Notes: generated from the sequence alone by a model not told the origin. Counted from the first letter of the stretch, positions 30,843 to 40,367 are shown. The stretch is 64,000 bases of DNA from Streptomyces nojiriensis (GCF_017639205.1 NZ_CP071139.1:6447501-6511500); one strand, 5' to 3'. Numbers and translations: made by a program.

Positions 30843-31991
30843 ATGACTGACAAGACCGCGGGCGGCGACGTCCGCCTCTCCGGGATCAGCAAGCACTACG
30901 GCACCTTCACCGCCGTGCACCCGCTGGATCTCACCATCCCCCAGGGCTCCTTCTTCGCCCTGCTCGGCGCCTCGGGCTGCGGGAAGACCACCACCCTGCG
31001 CATGATCGCCGGCCTGGAGGAGCCCTCCACCGGCACGGTGCACCTCGGCGACCGGGAGGTCACCGACCTGCAGCCGTACAAGCGCCCGGTCAACACGGTC
31101 TTCCAGAGCTACGCGCTCTTCCCGCACCTGAGCATCTTCGAGAACATCGCCTTCGGGCTGCGCCGCCGCGGCATCAAGTCGGTCAAGAAGCAGGTCGACG
31201 ACATGCTGGAGCTGGTCCAGCTCGGCCAGTTCGCCCAGCGCAAGCCCCACCAGCTCTCCGGCGGCCAGCAGCAGCGCGTCGCCGTCGCCCGCGCCCTGAT
31301 CAACCACCCGCAGGTGCTCCTCCTCGACGAGCCGCTCGGCGCCCTCGACCTCAAGCTGCGCCGCCAGATGCAGCTGGAGCTCAAGCGGATCCAGACCGAG
31401 GTCGGCATCACCTTCGTGCACGTCACGCACGACCAGGAGGAGGCCATGACCATGGCCGACACGGTCGCCGTGATGAACGGCGGCCGCGTCGAGCAGCTGG
31501 GCGCCCCCGCCGAGCTGTACGAGAACCCGGGCACCACCTTCGTGGCCAACTTCCTCGGCACCTCGAACCTCATCGAGGCCTCGGTGGAATCCGCCGGCTC
31601 CGACGTCGTCGTCTCCGCCTCCGGTACCACCCTCCGGCTGCCCGCCGCCCGATGTTCGACCACTCCCCGCGCCGGCGGAAAGCTCCTGGTCGGGGTGCGC
31701 CCGGAGAAGGTGTCCCTGGTCCCGGCCGAGGAGGAGGACGCCATCGCGACGGGCCGGAACAAGATCACCGGCCGCATAGCCGCCTCCTCCTTCATCGGAG
31801 TCTCCACCCAGTTCGTCATCGACAGCCCCGTCTGCCCCGAGCTCGAGGTCTACGTCCAGAACATCGAGCGCGACGGCCGCCTGGTCCCGGGCGCCGAGGT
31901 GGTCCTGCACTGGAACCCGGAGCACACGTTCGGCCTCGACGCGGCCCAGGACATCGACGCGGGCATCGAGACGGTGGAGGAGAGCGCATGA
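30843..31991 (+). CDS. potA: Polyamine-type ABC transporter ATP-binding protein
   Basis: 382-residue PotA-like ATPase. Walker A is GASGCGKTT, the Q-loop region is VFQSYALFPHLSIFENI, the signature is LSGGQQQRVAVARAL, Walker B is LLLDEPLGALD, and the switch is VTHDQEEAM. A TOBE domain occupies the C-terminus from about residue 270 (LLVGVRPEKVSLVP). The start ATG 30843 is the first in frame after a 128-base GC-rich gap. Its TGA overlaps the ATG of the permease (ATGA), so the three membrane-complex genes are translationally coupled. Confidence 0.92.
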   Translation: MTDKTAGGDVRLSGISKHYGTFTAVHPLDLTIPQGSFFALLGASGCGKTTTLRMIAGLEEPSTGTVHLGDREVTDLQPYKRPVNTVFQSYALFPHLSIFENIAFGLRRRGIKSVKKQVDDMLELVQLGQFAQRKPHQLSGGQQQRVAVARALINHPQVLLLDEPLGALDLKLRRQMQLELKRIQTEVGITFVHVTHDQEEAMTMADTVAVMNGGRVEQLGAPAELYENPGTTFVANFLGTSNLIEASVESAGSDVVVSASGTTLRLPAARCSTTPRAGGKLLVGVRPEKVSLVPAEEEDAIATGRNKITGRIAASSFIGVSTQFVIDSPVCPELEVYVQNIERDGRLVPGAEVVLHWNPEHTFGLDAAQDIDAGIETVEESA

Positions 31992-32917
31992 CGACCACCG
32001 CGGCGCCGCCCCAGGCGCCCGCCTCCACCGAACCCCCGGTCCACAAGCCGTCCGTGCGCAAGCGGCTGGTCCCGTACTGGCTGCTGCTCCCCGGCATCCT
32101 GTGGCTGCTGGTGTTCTTCGTGCTGCCGATGGTCTACCAGGCCTCCACCTCGGTGCAGACCGGCTCCCTCGAAGAGGGCTTCCAGGTCACCTGGCACTTC
32201 GGGACCTACTGGGACGCCTTCACCGAGTACTACCCGCAGTTCCTGCGCTCCCTGCTCTACGCGGGCACCGCGACCGTGCTGTGCCTGCTGCTCGGGTACC
32301 CGCTGGCCTACCTGATCGCCTTCAAGGCCGGCCGCTGGCGCAACCTGCTCCTCGTCCTGGTGATCGCCCCGTTCTTCACCAGCTTCCTGATCCGCACGCT
32401 GGCCTGGAAGACGATCCTGGCCGACGGCGGCCCGGTGGTCGCCGTCCTCAACAACATCGGCTTCCTCGACGTCACCAGCTGGCTCGGCATGACCGAGGGG
32501 GACCGGGTCCTGGCCACACCGCTCGCGGTGGTCTGCGGTCTGACGTACAACTTCCTCCCGTTCATGATCCTTCCGCTGTACTCCTCGCTGGAGCGCATCG
32601 ACACCCGCCTCCACGAGGCGGCCGGGGACCTGTACGCCCGCCCCGCCACGGTCTTCCGGAAGGTGACCTTCCCGCTCTCGATGCCGGGCGTGGTCTCCGG
32701 GACCCTGCTCACCTTCATCCCGGCGAGCGGCGACTACGTGAACGCCGAGCTGCTCGGCTCCACGGACACCCGGATGATCGGCAACGTCATCCAGTCGCAG
32801 TACCTGCGGATCCTCGACTACCCGACGGCGGCCGCGCTGTCCTTCATTCTCATGGCGATCGTGCTGATCATGGTCACCATCTACATCCGCCGAGCGGGGA
32901 CGGAGGACCTGGTCTGA
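31988..32917 (+). CDS. potB: Polyamine-type ABC transporter permease, PotB class
   Basis: 309 residues, six membrane helices beginning YWLLLPGILWLLVFFVLPMV after a proline-rich cytoplasmic tail. The EAA-loop that docks onto the ATPase is HEAAGDLYARPATVFRKVTFPLSMPG near residue 215. It starts at ATG 31988, overlapping the ATPase stop, and its TGA shares a base with the next ATG (TGATG at 32915-32919). It forms the transmembrane channel with the following permease. Confidence 0.92.
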   Translation: MTTTAAPPQAPASTEPPVHKPSVRKRLVPYWLLLPGILWLLVFFVLPMVYQASTSVQTGSLEEGFQVTWHFGTYWDAFTEYYPQFLRSLLYAGTATVLCLLLGYPLAYLIAFKAGRWRNLLLVLVIAPFFTSFLIRTLAWKTILADGGPVVAVLNNIGFLDVTSWLGMTEGDRVLATPLAVVCGLTYNFLPFMILPLYSSLERIDTRLHEAAGDLYARPATVFRKVTFPLSMPGVVSGTLLTFIPASGDYVNAELLGSTDTRMIGNVIQSQYLRILDYPTAAALSFILMAIVLIMVTIYIRRAGTEDLV

Positions 32918-33723
32918 TGCGCAATCCCCTCACCTGGCTCCGGCGCAACCTGGTCGTCATCGCGGGCCTCGGCACGCTCGCGTACATGATCCTGCCGAAC
33001 GTCGTCGTCACCGTCTTCTCCTTCAACAACCCCACCGGGCGTTTCAACTACGCCTGGCAGGAGTTCTCCCTCGACGCGTGGAAGGACCCCTGCGGGGTCG
33101 CCGACATGTGCGGCTCCCTGTCGCTCTCGCTCCAGATCGCCCTCTGGTCCACCCTCGTCGCGACCGCGCTGGGCACCGCGATCGCCTTCGCGCTCGTGCG
33201 CTACCGCTTCCGGGCGCGCGGGGCGGTCAACTCGCTGATCTTCCTGCCCATGGCCATGCCCGAGATCGTGATGGCGGCCTCGCTGCTCGCGCTCTTCCTC
33301 AACATGGGCATCGAGCTGGGCTTCTGGACGATCCTGATCGCCCACATCATGTTCTGCCTCAGCTTCGTCGTCGCCGCCGTGAAGGCGCGTGTCCTGTCCA
33401 TGGACCCGCGGCTGGAGGAGGCGGCCCGGGACCTCTACGCCGGCCCGGTGCAGACCTTCGTACGGGTCACCCTGCCGATCGCGGCACCCGGTATCGCGGC
33501 GGGCGCGCTGCTCTCCTTCGCGCTCTCGTTCGACGACTTCATCATCACCAACTTCAACTCGGGCAACACCGTCACCTTCCCCATGTTCGTGTGGGGATCG
33601 GCCCAGCGCGGTACGCCCGTGCAGATCAACGTCATCGGTACGGCGATGTTCGTCATCGCGGTGCTGGTGGTCCTCGCCGGCCAGATGGTCGGCAACCGCC
33701 GCAAGAAGGCACAACCGAAGTAA
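32917..33723 (+). CDS. potC: Polyamine-type ABC transporter permease, PotC class
   Basis: 268 residues, six membrane helices starting NLVVIAGLGTLAYMILPNVVV. The EAA loop is EEAARDLYAGPVQTFVRVTLPIAAPG, followed by the class-typical FALSFDDFIITNFNSG. Its start overlaps the PotB stop. It is the second half of the channel for the binding protein at 29464-30714 and perhaps also for the solitary one at 17573-18751. The FAD oxidoreductase follows after 42 bases and is probably in the same transcript. Confidence 0.92.
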   Translation: MRNPLTWLRRNLVVIAGLGTLAYMILPNVVVTVFSFNNPTGRFNYAWQEFSLDAWKDPCGVADMCGSLSLSLQIALWSTLVATALGTAIAFALVRYRFRARGAVNSLIFLPMAMPEIVMAASLLALFLNMGIELGFWTILIAHIMFCLSFVVAAVKARVLSMDPRLEEAARDLYAGPVQTFVRVTLPIAAPGIAAGALLSFALSFDDFIITNFNSGNTVTFPMFVWGSAQRGTPVQINVIGTAMFVIAVLVVLAGQMVGNRRKKAQPK

Positions 33724-33765
33724 TTCGGGAAAGCACGTCATCAGTTCCGTAGGGAGTTGGAAGCC

Positions 33766-35184
33766 ATGGCCCCAGTCGCCATGCGTAGTGTTGCTGCATC
33801 ACTTTCCGAAGCGAAGCCGGTCTCGTACTGGCTGGACGACCCCGGCAAGCCCGCCGCCGAGCCGGCGCTCACCTCCGACGAGCGCTGCGACCTGCTGGTC
33901 ATCGGCGGCGGCTACAGCGGACTGTGGACCGCCCTGATCGCCAAGGAGCGCGACCCCGGACGGGACGTCGTGCTGATCGAGAGCAAGGAGGCGGGCTGGG
34001 CCGCCTCCGGCCGCAACGGCGGATTCTGCGCCGCCTCCCTCACCCACGGCCTGAGCAACGGGCTCGCCCGCTGGCCCGGCGAGCTGGCCAAGCTGGAGCA
34101 GCTGGGCGCCCGCAACCTCGACGCCATCGAGGAGGCCGTCGCCCGCTACGGCATCGACTGCGACTTCGAGCGGACCGGCGAGATCGACGTCGCCACCGAA
34201 CCGCACCAGGTCGAGGAGCTGCGCGAACTGCACGAGGAGGCCCTGCGCCTGGGCCTCGCCGACGGCTCCGAATGGCTGGACGGCGAGGCCGTGCGTGCCG
34301 AGGTCGACTCGCCGACCTTCCTCGCGGGCCTCTGGGACCGCGACGGCGTTGCCATGCTCAACCCGGCCAAGCTGGCCTGGGGCCTCAAGCGGGCCTGCCT
34401 GGAGCTCGGGGTGCGGATCTACGAGAACACCCGCGGCCTCAAGCTGGCCGCGGCCGGCTCCGGCATGACCGTGACGACCCCCTACGGCACCATCCTGGCG
34501 CGCCGGGTCGCCCTCGGCACCAACATCTTCCCCTCGCTGGTCCGCCGGGTCCGCCCGTTCACCGTCCCGGTCTACGACTACGCGCTGATGAGCGAGCCGC
34601 TCGACGAGGCCCAGCTGGCCGCGATCGGCTGGAAGAGGCGCCAGGGGCTCGGCGACAGCGCCAACCAGTTCCACTACTTCCGGATCACCCGCGACAACCG
34701 GATCCTGTGGGGCGGCTACGACGCGATCTACCCCTACCGCGGCAAGCTCGACTCCGAGTACGACCACCGCCCCGAGACCTACCTCAAGCTCGCGGAGCAC
34801 TTCTTCACGGCCTTCCCGCAGCTGGAGGGGCTGAAGTTCAGCCACGCCTGGGGCGGCGCCATCGACACCTGCTCGCGCTTCTCCGCCTTCTTCGGCACCG
34901 CGTACTCGGGGAAGGTGGCCTACGCCGCCGGGTACACCGGCCTCGGTGTGGGGGCCACGCGGTTCGGGGCGGACGTGATGCTGGACCTGCTGGACGGGCT
35001 CTCCACCGAGCGCACGCGGCTGGAGATGGTGAAGTCCAAGCCGATGCCGTTCCCGCCCGAGCCCTTCGCCTGGACCGGGATCGCGCTCACCAAGTGGTCG
35101 CTGGCCCGCGCGGACGCCCGCGGCGGACACCGGAACCTGTGGCTCAAGACGCTGGACCGCTTCGGCCTCGGCTTCGACAGCTAG
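33766..35184 (+). CDS. FAD-dependent amine oxidoreductase (DAO family, PuuB-like)
   Basis: 472-residue D-amino-acid-oxidase-type flavoprotein. The FAD dinucleotide-binding motif is CDLLVIGGGYSGLWTALIAK near residue 45, followed by ESKEAGWAASGRNGGFC. The C-terminus has the second FAD contact YAAGYTGLGVGATRFGAD. This matches gamma-glutamylputrescine oxidase and related enzymes, which convert an amine to an aldehyde for the dehydrogenase in the same operon. ATG 33766 was chosen since AGGGAG (33751-33756) lies nine bases before it. The stop codon TAG (35182-35184) is part of the left flank of the MITE. Confidence 0.9.
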   Translation: MAPVAMRSVAASLSEAKPVSYWLDDPGKPAAEPALTSDERCDLLVIGGGYSGLWTALIAKERDPGRDVVLIESKEAGWAASGRNGGFCAASLTHGLSNGLARWPGELAKLEQLGARNLDAIEEAVARYGIDCDFERTGEIDVATEPHQVEELRELHEEALRLGLADGSEWLDGEAVRAEVDSPTFLAGLWDRDGVAMLNPAKLAWGLKRACLELGVRIYENTRGLKLAAAGSGMTVTTPYGTILARRVALGTNIFPSLVRRVRPFTVPVYDYALMSEPLDEAQLAAIGWKRRQGLGDSANQFHYFRITRDNRILWGGYDAIYPYRGKLDSEYDHRPETYLKLAEHFFTAFPQLEGLKFSHAWGGAIDTCSRFSAFFGTAYSGKVAYAAGYTGLGVGATRFGADVMLDLLDGLSTERTRLEMVKSKPMPFPPEPFAWTGIALTKWSLARADARGGHRNLWLKTLDRFGLGFDS

Positions 35185-35349
35185 GTCGTCTCTTTCGGAT
35201 CTTGCCGGGCTCGCGACGTCCGGCACCGCACCTGGCCGCGTTGTCGGGGCGCCCGAGTACGTCCAGTACACGGTGCGCTTCTCCGCCTTGCCATGTACGG
35301 CACCGGACGCCGCGGGCTCGGCCGACAAGATCCGAAAGAGACGACCTAG
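35181..35349. mobile_element. MITE-like element with long terminal inverted repeats and CTAG flanks
   Basis: CTAGGTCGTCTCTTTCGGAT opens the element, and its exact complement closes it at 35330-35349. Pairing continues with few mismatches for about 45 bases at each end, so the whole folds into a long hairpin. CTAG at both flanks (35181-35184, 35346-35349) looks like a 4-bp target duplication, the kind made by IS5-type transposases. The core would then be 161 bp. There is no room for a transposase, so it would be mobilised in trans. Confidence 0.85.
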
Positions 35350-35496
35350 GCCCGAGCGCCCGCCACCGGCAGGGACCGGCGGTCACCGTGTGACCCGATT
35401 CACCGCCATGGGGTAACGGAACCCGCGTCATACCTGCGCCCGGCCCCGCTCTCTCCAGATGAGAACCCCTCATCTACAGGGAGCGGAGGCCGGGCG

Positions 35497-35997
35497 ATGA
35501 CGATTCCGGGGGCCAAGACGGCGGTTGACTGGCTGGTATCGGTGGCGCCGGATCCGGACGCCTGCCGGTGGGAATGGGAGCGCAACCCCCTCGGGATCGC
35601 CCTGCTCCCCGCCGGCCGGCGCTGGGACGTGCTGATCCTGCCGGCGGTGCTGGGCCGGCCCGCCCTCGACGTGCTCCGCCTGCTGCTCGACCGGCCCGGC
35701 CCGGTGCTCGCCGACTTCGGCGACTCCAGGGTGGGCTTCTTCGTGCCCGCGGGCACGGCGTCGCGGTGGCTCGGCACGGGGGTACGGGGTGCCGGGCTCG
35801 GGAGTTGGATCGTGGTCCCGTATCCCGGCCGGGCGACCGGCGGGGTGCGCTGGCTGGTGCTCCCGGACGGCGAGGGAACGCTCACCGATCCGGCCGTACT
35901 GGAGCTCGCGATGCATGAGGCCGCCGCGCGCGTACGGACGAAGGAGGCCGGGAGCCTTGACAAGGGTATTGGTCTGGACCATCTTGGGCGCCGCTGA
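35497..35997 (+). CDS. Conserved hypothetical protein, weak primase/polymerase-like character
   Basis: 166 residues without membrane segments or signal. The pattern IALLPAGRRWDVLILPAVLG ... GDSRVGFFVPAGTASRWLG ... RWLVLPDGEGTLTDPAVLEL recalls the N-terminal domain of actinobacterial bifunctional DNA primase/polymerase-like proteins. The catalytic acidic residues are not clear, so I do not assign that activity. The ATG is preceded by GGAGCGGAGG. It lies between the MITE and the chitinase, 34 bases before the latter, and could be co-transcribed with it. Confidence 0.75.
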   Translation: MTIPGAKTAVDWLVSVAPDPDACRWEWERNPLGIALLPAGRRWDVLILPAVLGRPALDVLRLLLDRPGPVLADFGDSRVGFFVPAGTASRWLGTGVRGAGLGSWIVVPYPGRATGGVRWLVLPDGEGTLTDPAVLELAMHEAAARVRTKEAGSLDKGIGLDHLGRR

Positions 35998-36030
35998 CCC
36001 CCTCCATCCCCCCATGCACCGGAGGCAGTT

Positions 36031-37836
36031 GTGCGCAGAGCCATCCCCCTCCTCACGGCCGCCGCCCTCGCGGTGGCCGGCTTCCTCGCGGCGGGCCCGC
36101 CCGCCGCGGCGGCCGACGCCGACCTCGTACGCAACGGCGGCTTCGAGGCCGGCCTCGACGGCTGGAGCTGCTCGGGCGGCAGCGGAGCCGTCGTCACCAC
36201 CCCCGTCCACGGCGGAAGTTCCGCCCTGCGGGCCACCCCGGCCGGCCAGGACAACGCCCGCTGCTCCCAGACCGTCACCGTGCAGCCCGACTCGACGTAC
36301 ACGCTCGGCGCGTGGGTGCAGGGCGCCTACGTCTACCTCGGCGCGACCGGCACCGGCACCACCGACGTGTCGGCCTGGACGCAGACACCGGGAGCCTGGA
36401 AGCAGCTGACCACCACCTTCCGCACCGGCCCGGCCACCACCTCGGTGACCGTCTACACCCACGGCTGGTACGGCCAGCCCGCCCACGTCACCGACGACCT
36501 CACCCTGGTCGGCCCGGACCCCGGCGGTCCCGGGCAGCCCCGGCCTCCGGCCGCCCCCACCGGCCTGACCGCCTCCGCCACCTCCTCGACCTCGGTCGCC
36601 CTGTCCTGGTCCGCGGTCCCGGGCGCCACCTCGTACACCGTCCACCGGGACGCCGCCGCGCCCCTGAGCGTCACCTCCGCCTCGGCCGCCGTGACCGGCC
36701 TGGCCGCGGCCACCACGTACACCTTCCGGGTCGGCGCGGTGAATGCGGCGGGCGAGTCCCCGCAGAGCGCGCCCGCCTCCGCGACCACGCCCGGCGGTGG
36801 CGGGGGCGGCGGGGGCGGCCTCCCCGCCCACGCACTCGTCGGCTACCTGCACGCGAGCTTCGCCAACGGCTCCGGATACGTCCGGATGGCCGACGTGCCC
36901 GCCTCCTGGGACGTCATCAACCTCGCCTTCGGCGAACCCACTTCGGTGACCTCGGGCGACATCCGCTTCCGGCTCTGCCCGGTCGCGGAATGCCCGAACG
37001 CCGAAACCCCGGCGGAGTTCAAGGCGGCGATCAAGGCCAAGCAGGCGGCCGGCAAGAAGGTGCTGATCTCGATCGGCGGCCAGAACGGCCAGGTCCAGCT
37101 CGCGAGCACGGCCGCCCGGGACGCCTTCGTCGCCTCCGTCAGCAAGATCATCGACGAGTACGGCCTCGACGGCCTGGACATCGACTTCGAGGGCCACTCC
37201 CTGTCCCTGGCCGCCGGGGACACCGACTTCCGGGCGCCCACCACCCCGGTGGTCGTCAACCTGATCTCGGCCGTGAAGACCCTGAAGGCCCGCTACGGAC
37301 CGGACTTCGTCCTGACCATGGCCCCGGAGACCTTCTTCGTCCAGTTGGGCTACCAGTACTACGGCTCAGGCCCCTGGGGCGGCCAGGACCCGCGCGCCGG
37401 CGCGTACCTCCCGGTCATCCACGCCCTGCGCGACGACCTCACCCTGCTCCACGTCCAGGACTACAACTCGGGCTCGATCATGGGTCTCGACAACCAGTAC
37501 CACTCCATGGGCGGCGCCGACTTCCACATCGCCATGACCGACATGCTGCTCACCGGCTTCCCGGTCGCCGGGAACACCGCCCGGGTCTTCCCGGCCCTGC
37601 GCCCGGACCAGGTCGCCATCGGCCTGCCGGCCACGACCAACGCGGGCAACGGGCACACCTCGCCCGCGGAGGTGACCAAGGCCCTGAACTGCCTGACGAA
37701 GAGGACCGACTGCGGGAGCTACCAGACCCACGGCACCTGGCCGGGGCTGCGCGGCCTGATGACGTGGTCGATCAACTGGGACCGCTTCGGGGGCTGGGAG
37801 TTCAGCCGGAACTTCGACGCGTACTTCGGCGGCTGA
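36031..37836 (+). CDS. Secreted chitinase, GH18, with carbohydrate-binding and FnIII domains
   Basis: 601 residues. A Sec signal (PLLTAAALAVAGFLAAGPPAAAA) is followed by a jelly-roll carbohydrate-binding module (about residues 30-165), a fibronectin type III domain (about 175-250), a glycine linker and a GH18 barrel (about 270-600). The catalytic motif is GLDGLDIDFEG (DxxDxDxE) near residue 387, with the acid glutamate present. Downstream come TMAPETFF and MTWSINWDRFGGW, which form the substrate-binding end of the barrel. It hydrolyses chitin outside the cell. GTG 36031 follows GGAGG by five bases. Its end overlaps the convergent PAP2 gene by 35 bases. Confidence 0.95.
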   Translation: MRRAIPLLTAAALAVAGFLAAGPPAAAADADLVRNGGFEAGLDGWSCSGGSGAVVTTPVHGGSSALRATPAGQDNARCSQTVTVQPDSTYTLGAWVQGAYVYLGATGTGTTDVSAWTQTPGAWKQLTTTFRTGPATTSVTVYTHGWYGQPAHVTDDLTLVGPDPGGPGQPRPPAAPTGLTASATSSTSVALSWSAVPGATSYTVHRDAAAPLSVTSASAAVTGLAAATTYTFRVGAVNAAGESPQSAPASATTPGGGGGGGGGLPAHALVGYLHASFANGSGYVRMADVPASWDVINLAFGEPTSVTSGDIRFRLCPVAECPNAETPAEFKAAIKAKQAAGKKVLISIGGQNGQVQLASTAARDAFVASVSKIIDEYGLDGLDIDFEGHSLSLAAGDTDFRAPTTPVVVNLISAVKTLKARYGPDFVLTMAPETFFVQLGYQYYGSGPWGGQDPRAGAYLPVIHALRDDLTLLHVQDYNSGSIMGLDNQYHSMGGADFHIAMTDMLLTGFPVAGNTARVFPALRPDQVAIGLPATTNAGNGHTSPAEVTKALNCLTKRTDCGSYQTHGTWPGLRGLMTWSINWDRFGGWEFSRNFDAYFGG

Positions 37837-38626
37837 GCCGACCGGGCCCACCGGCCCCACCGGCCCGATGGGCCCGGTCGGCCCACGCCACGCCGAGCAG
37901 CAGGGGAGTGCACATCAGCAGGCTGGCGAGGACGTCCAGCGGCCAGTGCCACCCCCGCAGGATCAGCCCGGCGGCCGTCGCCCCCGTGAGGACCAGGGCG
38001 GCGGCCGTCGGCCATGCCCGGCGGGTGTACGGGCGTACGAGCAGGGCCGCGCCGAAGTAGGCGACGGCCGCGGTGGCCGTGTGGCCCGAGGGGAAGTAGC
38101 CGGCGGCCCAGGGCTCCAGGGGTCCCGGCCGGGCGGTCCACTCCTTGAACGGGATGACCAGGGCCGGCACCAGGGCCATGGCCAGGCCCGCGGCCCCGGC
38201 GGCGAGGGCCCGCCCGCGGCGGGCGGCGTAGGCCATGGCGAGGACGAGGACGGGCACGGCGACCGGGATGTTGCCGAGGTCGGAGAGGCGCTCGGTGACG
38301 GAGTCCGGGACCGTGCGCACCAGGGCGCGGCTGAGCGCGTGGTCCGGGGCCAGCAGCGGGCCGGAGACCAGCACCTGCCAGGTGGCCAGGGAGAAGAGGA
38401 GGCCGCAGACCGCGGCGATCAGGAGAGGAGTGGCCGGCCGTCCCGGAACAGGGGGGATGGTTCCGGGACGGCCGCCCGGATCGGGTTGCCGGGCGCCCCG
38501 GGGGGTTTGGGGCGAACGGCTGTCCGATCGGTGAGGAGTGTGCGCGAACGCATGCCCAGTACGGTGCTGGGGAAGCCCAGTACTGGTGTCGCCCCCGGTT
38601 TCCCTGGAGCGGGGTGTCTCACTCAT
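37802..38626 (-). CDS. PAP2-family membrane phosphatase
   Basis: About 274 residues with five to six membrane helices. The three phosphatase motifs are KEWTARPGPLE (KxxxxxxRP), GYFPSGHT (PSGH) and LRGWHWPLDVLAS (SRxxxxxHxxxD, here LRGWHWPLD with His and Asp kept). Members remove phosphate from lipid pyrophosphates such as undecaprenyl pyrophosphate or phosphatidate. The N-terminal 75 residues before the first helix are low in conservation, and the start (ATG 38626) is uncertain. The 3' end overlaps the chitinase coding region on the opposite strand. Confidence 0.85.
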   Translation of the reverse strand: MSETPRSRETGGDTSTGLPQHRTGHAFAHTPHRSDSRSPQTPRGARQPDPGGRPGTIPPVPGRPATPLLIAAVCGLLFSLATWQVLVSGPLLAPDHALSRALVRTVPDSVTERLSDLGNIPVAVPVLVLAMAYAARRGRALAAGAAGLAMALVPALVIPFKEWTARPGPLEPWAAGYFPSGHTATAAVAYFGAALLVRPYTRRAWPTAAALVLTGATAAGLILRGWHWPLDVLASLLMCTPLLLGVAWADRAHRAGGAGGPGRLSRRSTRRSSG

Positions 38627-38768
38627 CTGCAGAAACCGTACGGCAGTGAAAGGGGGACCGACAGCAGGATCGCGCTCCCGCCATCGGCCCCCCACAGCTT
38701 CTTCACAGCGTCCGCCCGTTACCGCCGGTAGGGGCCGGTCGCTGCGTGCGAACGTTCTAGCCGTTCGA

Positions 38769-40115
38769 TCAGATGGCCGTGCCGATGGCCGCGAACGCGG
38801 CCTCGATCAGGTCCAGGCCCTCGTTCAGCAGGTCCTCGCCGATGACGATCGGCGGGAGGAAGCGGAGCACGTTGCCGTAGGTGCCGCAGGTGAGGACGAG
38901 CAGGCCCTCGGCGTGGCAGGCCTTGGCGAGCGCGCCGGCCGCCTCCGGGAACGGGGTCTTGGACACCGGGTCCTTGACCAGCTCGATCGCGATCATGGCG
39001 CCGCGGCCGCGGATGTCGCCGATGATGTCGTACTTCTCCTGCATGGCCGTCAGGCGGGCCTTCATGACGGACTCGATCTTCTTCGCCGCGGCGTTGAGGT
39101 CGAGCTCCTTCATGGTCTCGATGGAGCCGAGCGCACCGGCGCAGGCCACCGGGTTACCGCCGTAGGTGCCGCCCAGGCCACCCGCGTGCGCGGCGTCCAT
39201 GATCTCGGCGCGGCCGGTCACGGCGGCGAGCGGCAGACCGCCCGCGATGCCCTTGGCGGTGGTGATCAGGTCCGGGACGATGCCCTCGTCCTCGCACGCG
39301 AACCACTGGCCGGTGCGGCAGAAGCCGGACTGGATCTCGTCGGCGACGAAGACGATGCCGTTGTCGTTGGCGAACTTCACGATCGCGGGCAGGAAGCCCT
39401 TGGCCGGCTCGATGAAGCCGCCCTCGCCGAGGACCGGCTCGATGATGATCGCGGCGACGTTCTCGGCGCCGATCTGCTTGGTGATCTGGTCGATCGCCTG
39501 GGCGGCGGCCTCGGGGCCGCAGTTCTCGGCACCGGTGGGCCAGCGGTAGCCGTAGGCGACCGGGACGCGGTAGACCTCGGGGGCGAACGGACCGAAGCCC
39601 TGCTTGTAGGGCATGTTCTTCGCGGTCAGCGCCATGGTGAGGTTCGTACGGCCGTGGTAGCCGTGGTCGAAGACGACGACGGCCTGGCGCTTGGTGTACG
39701 AACGGGCGATCTTGACGGCGTTCTCGACGGCCTCGGCGCCGGAGTTGAACAGGGCCGACTTCTTGGCGTGGGTGCCCGGGGTCAGTTCGGCGAGGGCCTC
39801 GCAGACCTCGACGTAGCCCTCGTACGGGGTGACCATGAAACAGGTGTGGGTGAAGTCGGCGAGCTGCGCGGAGGCGCGGCGCACGACGGCCTCGGCGGAG
39901 GCGCCGACCGAGGTCACGGCGATGCCGGAGCCGAAGTCGATCAGGCGGTTGCCGTCGACGTCCTCGATGATGCCGCCGCCCGCGCGGGCCGTGAAGACGG
40001 GCAGCACGGAGCCCACGCCACCGGCCACGGTCTGGAGGCGGCGGGCCTGCAGCTCCTGCGACTTGGGGCCGGGGATCGCGGTGACGATCTTGCGCTCCTG
40101 CGGAACAGCGGTCAT
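38769..40115 (-). CDS. gabT: 4-aminobutyrate aminotransferase
   Basis: 448-residue class III PLP aminotransferase. Key segments are FNSGAEAVENAVKIARSYT, DHGYHGRTNLTMALT, IIEPVLGEGGFI, FVADEIQSGFCRTGQWFA (the PLP-ring Asp and Gln), and TTAKGIAGGLPLAAV with the Schiff-base lysine near residue 290. This pattern is GabT: GABA plus 2-oxoglutarate to succinic semialdehyde plus glutamate. It takes the GABA produced by the two aminobutyraldehyde dehydrogenases to succinate with the dehydrogenase at 44329-45774. It faces the VirD4-like ATPase divergently, with a 252-base gap between them. Confidence 0.95.
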   Translation of the reverse strand: MTAVPQERKIVTAIPGPKSQELQARRLQTVAGGVGSVLPVFTARAGGGIIEDVDGNRLIDFGSGIAVTSVGASAEAVVRRASAQLADFTHTCFMVTPYEGYVEVCEALAELTPGTHAKKSALFNSGAEAVENAVKIARSYTKRQAVVVFDHGYHGRTNLTMALTAKNMPYKQGFGPFAPEVYRVPVAYGYRWPTGAENCGPEAAAQAIDQITKQIGAENVAAIIIEPVLGEGGFIEPAKGFLPAIVKFANDNGIVFVADEIQSGFCRTGQWFACEDEGIVPDLITTAKGIAGGLPLAAVTGRAEIMDAAHAGGLGGTYGGNPVACAGALGSIETMKELDLNAAAKKIESVMKARLTAMQEKYDIIGDIRGRGAMIAIELVKDPVSKTPFPEAAGALAKACHAEGLLVLTCGTYGNVLRFLPPIVIGEDLLNEGLDLIEAAFAAIGTAI

Positions 40116-40367
40116 AGGGGGCTCCTGGGGGGTGTTTTCGGACGCACTTGTCTCTTTGTCCGCAGGCTAGGCCCGGGAGCGGTGGTCCTGCATGCTCCGT
40201 TCGGTAGTGATCACCGCGTGTCCTTGTCCGTGACGGCCATAGGAAGGACACGGGCGCGCGTCTTGTGGACGGCGCGGCGAACGGGAGCGCGAGTACGGGC
40301 CCGCGGCCGACGCCGGGCAACTACATTGAGCGACGCAGCGCAGGCACGGGCAGGGGGCAGGGGTTTC

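Noticed and set aside
38538..40367. N-terminal extension of the VirD4-like ATPase over the gabT region
   Set aside because: The frame is open but lies antisense to gabT and has no membrane or domain character. The ATG at 40368 gives a sensible protein start.
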